Both the position numbers and the translations under genes were made by a program. Below the pieces are notes generated by a model. That model did not search any database. It had not been told where the DNA came from and saw only the letters and a program-made list of their open reading frames with translations. From Sphingomonas sp. PAMC 26621 (GTDB lineage Bacteria > Pseudomonadota > Alphaproteobacteria > Sphingomonadales > Sphingomonadaceae), in the NCBI RefSeq assembly GCF_000251145.1, contig NZ_AIDW01000025.1:1-63677 (forward strand): 63,677 bases of DNA. Reading direction: 5' to 3'. Shown piece after piece: positions 60,787 to 63,677 of the stretch (the stretch's first letter is position 1; every line of letters starts with the position of its first letter).

Positions 60787-61980
60787 CTATTGCAGGGGCC
60801 ACGATCCAATCGCTGCGAGGAGGCGTGCCAGCGCATGCTGTGAACGCATCCCGGTCTTGTCGAAAACGCGGGCAAGATGACTCCGCACCGTGTTCGTCGA
60901 GAGATCGAGGTCGCGCGCTGCGCGTGCCGGAGAACGCCCCGACGCGATCGCAGCGGCGATCCGCACCTCCGCGGCCGTGAGATCGAAGGCCGCCTTGAGC
61001 GGATAGGTACGGTCGTCCTGCACCTGCGCCTCGTCAATCATCCGTACGAGCACCGCGTCGCACGTCACGTCCATCAGGCGCGACCGGTGGTGCCGTGGGA
61101 CCGGGTCCAGGATGAGGAGCAATGGTGTCGCGGCCGCGCGGCGGATCCGTACCACTTGACGATCTCCAGGGGTCGGCTCCCCCCGGCTTGCCGCGAGCGC
61201 AGCCTGGATCGCGGATGCAAGCCTGTGGTCTTCGTCGGCCACGCTCGCGCGCAACCGCCGATCGGGCGTCTCCAGCACGCCGTCGCTGTCCCGCAAAAGC
61301 GCGCGCGCGGGAATATTGGCGTGGGCCACGAGCCCGTCTGTTGCCAGCAGGAGTGCCGCCGTCGGAAGCGCGCTGAGCAAGGTTGCCCGCGACAGGCCGG
61401 CATCCTGAGCACCGGCAAGTTCGAGGGAGATGTCGAACGACCGGATCACGTGCTCGCGCAGGGACGAAAGGCTTCGCATCACTTGCGCGTGGTACCGCGG
61501 TTGCCGTGATCGCAGCGCCACGCTGACCCATCCCGCTCGTGCGGTGCCGCACAGCGTCGGGTGCGGAAGAACGAGATGAGCTTGCTCGCCCTCGCCAGAG
61601 CCTCGCGGCGGAACGTGCAAGACCGGGGGAATACCGGTACTTGCTCCGCCGTCGGTCCAGGCCGCCGAATGGCGCCACGAAATCTGCTTGCCGATATGAC
61701 GGATTTCACCGGCAACAGCCGCGGTGGAGGCCGGATGCGTCTCAGCCATGCTCGTCACGACGGAGTCGACGTCTCGCGAAAAATCGATCGTCGCCATCAT
61801 CGCCCACGCAGCGCCGGTATGCGCGGCCAGTTGCGCCAGCGCTTTAGGCCATTCCAGCGGGTCTCGCGCTGCGCGATACAGCGCTTCGATCGGGTCCGCC
61901 GCGCGCACGCGTTGCCCGCGTCCGCCTCCCCAGCCCTCGGTGCCCTCGTAAAAGCGCTCGACGATGCCGCCCCCATCCAT
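60787..61980 (-). CDS. LuxR-family regulator of the peptide export operon
   Basis: 397 residues, ATG 61980 with GGAGG seven bases upstream. The C-terminal LuxR helix-turn-helix (LTAAEVRIAAAIASGRSPAR then STNTVRSHLARVF) spans about 330-395. The N-terminal 320 residues show a possible PAS/GAF-like central part (LLATDGLVAHANIPARALL) but no acyl-homoserine-lactone domain and no membrane span. It is first in the operon with the adaptor and exporter, so it may be the sensor of the exported peptide or of another cue. Confidence 0.88.
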   Translation of the reverse strand: MDGGGIVERFYEGTEGWGGGRGQRVRAADPIEALYRAARDPLEWPKALAQLAAHTGAAWAMMATIDFSRDVDSVVTSMAETHPASTAAVAGEIRHIGKQISWRHSAAWTDGGASTGIPPVLHVPPRGSGEGEQAHLVLPHPTLCGTARAGWVSVALRSRQPRYHAQVMRSLSSLREHVIRSFDISLELAGAQDAGLSRATLLSALPTAALLLATDGLVAHANIPARALLRDSDGVLETPDRRLRASVADEDHRLASAIQAALAASRGEPTPGDRQVVRIRRAAATPLLLILDPVPRHHRSRLMDVTCDAVLVRMIDEAQVQDDRTYPLKAAFDLTAAEVRIAAAIASGRSPARAARDLDLSTNTVRSHLARVFDKTGMRSQHALARLLAAIGSWPLQ

Positions 61981-62002
61981 GGTGCCGCCTCCGTGATCGT
62001 AA

Positions 62003-62017
62003 GTTCACACAGTGTAC
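62003..62017. promoter_or_regulatory. Imperfect palindrome upstream of the LuxR gene
   Basis: GTTCACACAGTGTAC is symmetric at 5 of 7 pairs around 62010. It lies 23 bp before the LuxR ATG, in the 180-bp gap with the cupin gene. A candidate regulator or promoter element; weak. Confidence 0.3.
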
Positions 62018-62160
62018 GCAGATATCACCGCGTTCAGACCCTTGCCGCAGGCTGGGAGTGACGTCCCATCCGGCCGTCCGGGCGACGAACGGAATCTCGA
62101 TCCCAAGCCCCCTCCGATACCCAGACGATGCGGCAAGCGCGCCGCAGCGACCTCGTCTGT

Positions 62161-62604
62161 TCAGCCCACACCAGCCGCCTTCGGCGGCACCAGGCGCAAG
62201 CCGTAGCGGCGCATGACGGCGCCCATCCTCGCGGGATCAGGTCCGCTCGCAAGAACAGCTGAAATGTCGCGAAAATACTGCGCACCGATATCGGGACTGT
62301 TGATCACCAGCACACGCGCGCTGGTGCCATGCGGATTGTCGAAGGCATGGATGACCCCGGGCGGCGTATAATTGGTGTCGCCGGTCGCCAATGCGCGTAC
62401 CTCGTCGCCGACGAAACAGCGCATGGCGCCTTCGAGGCAGTAGAGATATTCCTCATTGTCGTGACTGTGGGCCGGTGGCGATTGCGCGCCCGGGGGGATC
62501 GTCAGCTCGAACATGCCCGCCGCGGCACCGGTACGCGTGCCATCGATCAGATAGCGGATCTGCAACGCGCCGATCGCAATGACGTCCTGATCGACTGTGG
62601 ACAC
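62161..62604 (-). CDS. Cupin-domain protein
   Basis: 147 residues from GTG 62604, which has a GAGGGGG tract upstream. Cupin motif 1 is PPAHSHDNEEYLYCLEGAMR (metal His-x-His, Glu) and motif 2 is PPGVIHAFDNP. A small metal-binding oxygenase or isomerase-like protein. It is divergent from a MarR-type regulator, and the gap carries two clear inverted repeats, so the two genes probably form a regulated pair. Confidence 0.82.
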   Translation of the reverse strand: MSTVDQDVIAIGALQIRYLIDGTRTGAAAGMFELTIPPGAQSPPAHSHDNEEYLYCLEGAMRCFVGDEVRALATGDTNYTPPGVIHAFDNPHGTSARVLVINSPDIGAQYFRDISAVLASGPDPARMGAVMRRYGLRLVPPKAAGVG

Positions 62605-62677
62605 ACCCCGTCCCCCCTCACCGACAGCCGCACCTGCGCGCCGTCTCGGATAGCGGCTTGTTGCGCCGCTCCAATGT

Positions 62678-62715
62678 GGTAAACCATCTTTACCCGTCAA
62701 GTAAAGTGTTTTTAC
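62678..62715. promoter_or_regulatory. Two tandem GTAAA inverted repeats, MarR operators
   Basis: GGTAAA-CCATC-TTTACC (62678-62694) and GTAAA-GTGTT-TTTAC (62701-62715) are both perfect, with centres 22 bp apart (two helical turns). They fill the region just before the MarR ATG and upstream of the cupin gene, the classic position for an autoregulated MarR repressor. Confidence 0.8.
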
Positions 62716-62718
62716 CAT

Positions 62719-63174
62719 ATGCCGAGGTGCGAGATCGAGCAGGTTCCGAATGTCGAGCAGGGACCGTTCGTCGGCGCTTTGCTGCGCCTGGTCCACCAGG
62801 AGGCGCGTTTGCGCGTTCTCAAGATCCTCGACGCACGCGGGCTGGGAGATATTGGCACCACCTATTTCGCGCTATTCCAATATCCCGGCACAGACGGGAT
62901 GCGGCCAAGCGATGTCGCCAGGCGGCTGGGCGTGTCGAAACAGGCGCTGAACCATATGGTTGGGCAGCTCGAGCGGCTCGGCTATCTCGAACGCCACCCC
63001 GAGCCGGGCGGACGGCATACGACCTTGCGGTATACCGAGCGCGGCTGGCAGGTGCTTCAGACGGCAATCGAGACGATGATCGATCTCGAAGCGGAATGGC
63101 AGGGCCTGCTTGGCGAGCGCCGCTTCGCGGAGTTCAAGGGCACGCTCAAGATGCTGGCGGGACTGGCGGGATGA
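62719..63174 (+). CDS. MarR-family transcriptional regulator
   Basis: 151 residues with a winged HTH (MRPSDVARRLGVSKQALNHM, QLERLGYLERHPEPGGRHTT, RYTERGW). The ATG follows the operator repeats directly without a Shine-Dalgarno, so translation may be leaderless or the true start may be slightly downstream. It is divergent from the cupin gene. The 315 bp after it (63175-63489) show no gene. Confidence 0.88.
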   Translation: MPRCEIEQVPNVEQGPFVGALLRLVHQEARLRVLKILDARGLGDIGTTYFALFQYPGTDGMRPSDVARRLGVSKQALNHMVGQLERLGYLERHPEPGGRHTTLRYTERGWQVLQTAIETMIDLEAEWQGLLGERRFAEFKGTLKMLAGLAG

Positions 63175-63489
63175 TCGTCCTTACGGGTCGCCCCTCCCTC
63201 TGACCGGACGTTGCGAGATCTGCGGACTCGAGAGCCGGCTCGGTACCGTTTCCGGAATGATCAAGGGGAAGACGCAAACGCGATTCTATCCGGACTGATC
63301 TCTCGGTTGGAGATGCCGCTGGGGATCGTGGGGTAAAGGTCTTTGCATGCTGCTGTGGTGCGAGTTCGGGCGAGCGGAGACTGACGATCCAAACGGTTGC
63401 GCCGGGTTCGTGTCCCGTATCGCGGACTCCTGCAGGAAAAAAGCGATGCCCTCGCACGGCGGCATTCGCGTCGTTGCGCTGGAACGCAC

Positions 63490-63521
63490 AAAAGCCCCGT
63501 CCGGTGAGGGACGGGGCTTTT
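63490..63521 (-). terminator. Terminator after tRNA-fMet (bidirectional hairpin)
   Basis: AAAAGCCCCGTCC (63490-63502) pairs with GGACGGGGCTTTT (63509-63521), a 13-bp stem with 6-base loop and T-tract in either orientation. It ends 13 bp from the tRNA 3' end on the minus strand. Confidence 0.92.
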
Positions 63522-63533
63522 GTGGTGTGGATT

Positions 63534-63610
<77 letters not shown>

Positions 63611-63677
63611 ACGGTTCCGCGTGGGCGGAACGAAAGGGGAGATGACTTATGAATGGGTTCTTATGGATACGAGGTGC

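Noticed and set aside
63175..63489. Possible gene between MarR and the tRNA
   Set aside because: Short frames on both strands lack RBS and protein-like composition.

Overview
The window reads as chromosomal DNA of a GC-rich alphaproteobacterium, most likely a sphingomonad (Sphingomonas or a close relative). The evidence is dense short operons with 4-base ATGA overlaps, a Caulobacter/Xanthomonas-type TonB-dependent receptor with sulfotransferase and aspartyl-hydroxylase satellites, FecR, CHASE2-EAL and MASE1 signalling proteins, and an alphaproteobacterial initiator tRNA. I saw no complete insertion sequence, prophage, CRISPR array or rRNA.

Layout. 1-8.6 kb: signalling and surface genes: a diguanylate cyclase tail, a FecR-domain protein divergent from a ShlB/FhaC-like outer-membrane transporter, a CHASE2-EAL protein, and a MASE1 kinase with a FixJ-like regulator. 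8.6-14.9 kb: a MarR regulator with an SDR enzyme, divergent from a tripartite EmrA-EmrB-OprM efflux operon, then a HAD phosphatase. 15-20.3 kb: an SDR plus GH130-like operon, then a ferredoxin reductase, acyl-CoA dehydrogenase and nicotinamidase. 20.3-29.8 kb: SDR/AraC pair, rsgA, a stress cassette, a PAS-LuxR protein, a MetX-like hydrolase and an epimerase/XRE pair. 29.9-36.5 kb: an amino-acid permease and a three-gene operon built on a Pls/PosA-type peptide synthetase (broken by one frameshift) with its phosphopantetheinyl transferase and a GNAT enzyme.

36.7-56.2 kb looks like a phosphorus and phosphonate scavenging region. It holds a LysR regulator, a FAD amine oxidase, phosphonoacetaldehyde hydrolase, an MFS protein, two secreted phosphocholine-type phospholipases C, a TonB-dependent receptor, a PhnZ-like HD oxygenase and a UTRA-type GntR regulator. 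The receptor and the second phospholipase each have a PHO-box-like repeat followed by a TGGT/ACCA-type inverted repeat. This points to joint control by PhoB and the GntR regulator.

56.2-62.0 kb holds the most unusual system. Two 31-residue double-glycine peptide genes share an almost identical 24-residue leader but have different 7-residue cores (SYHRATM and RPPRNPM). Each has its own terminator. They lie in a tandem duplication that also copied the 3' end of the phospholipase gene. Converging on them is an operon for a LuxR regulator, an HlyD-type adaptor and a C39-peptidase ABC exporter. The exporter reading frame is interrupted by one in-frame TAG. Together these look like a dedicated system that trims and exports very short peptides, as signals or toxins.

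The right end holds a cupin/MarR pair with two clear operator repeats and an initiator tRNA-Met with a terminator.
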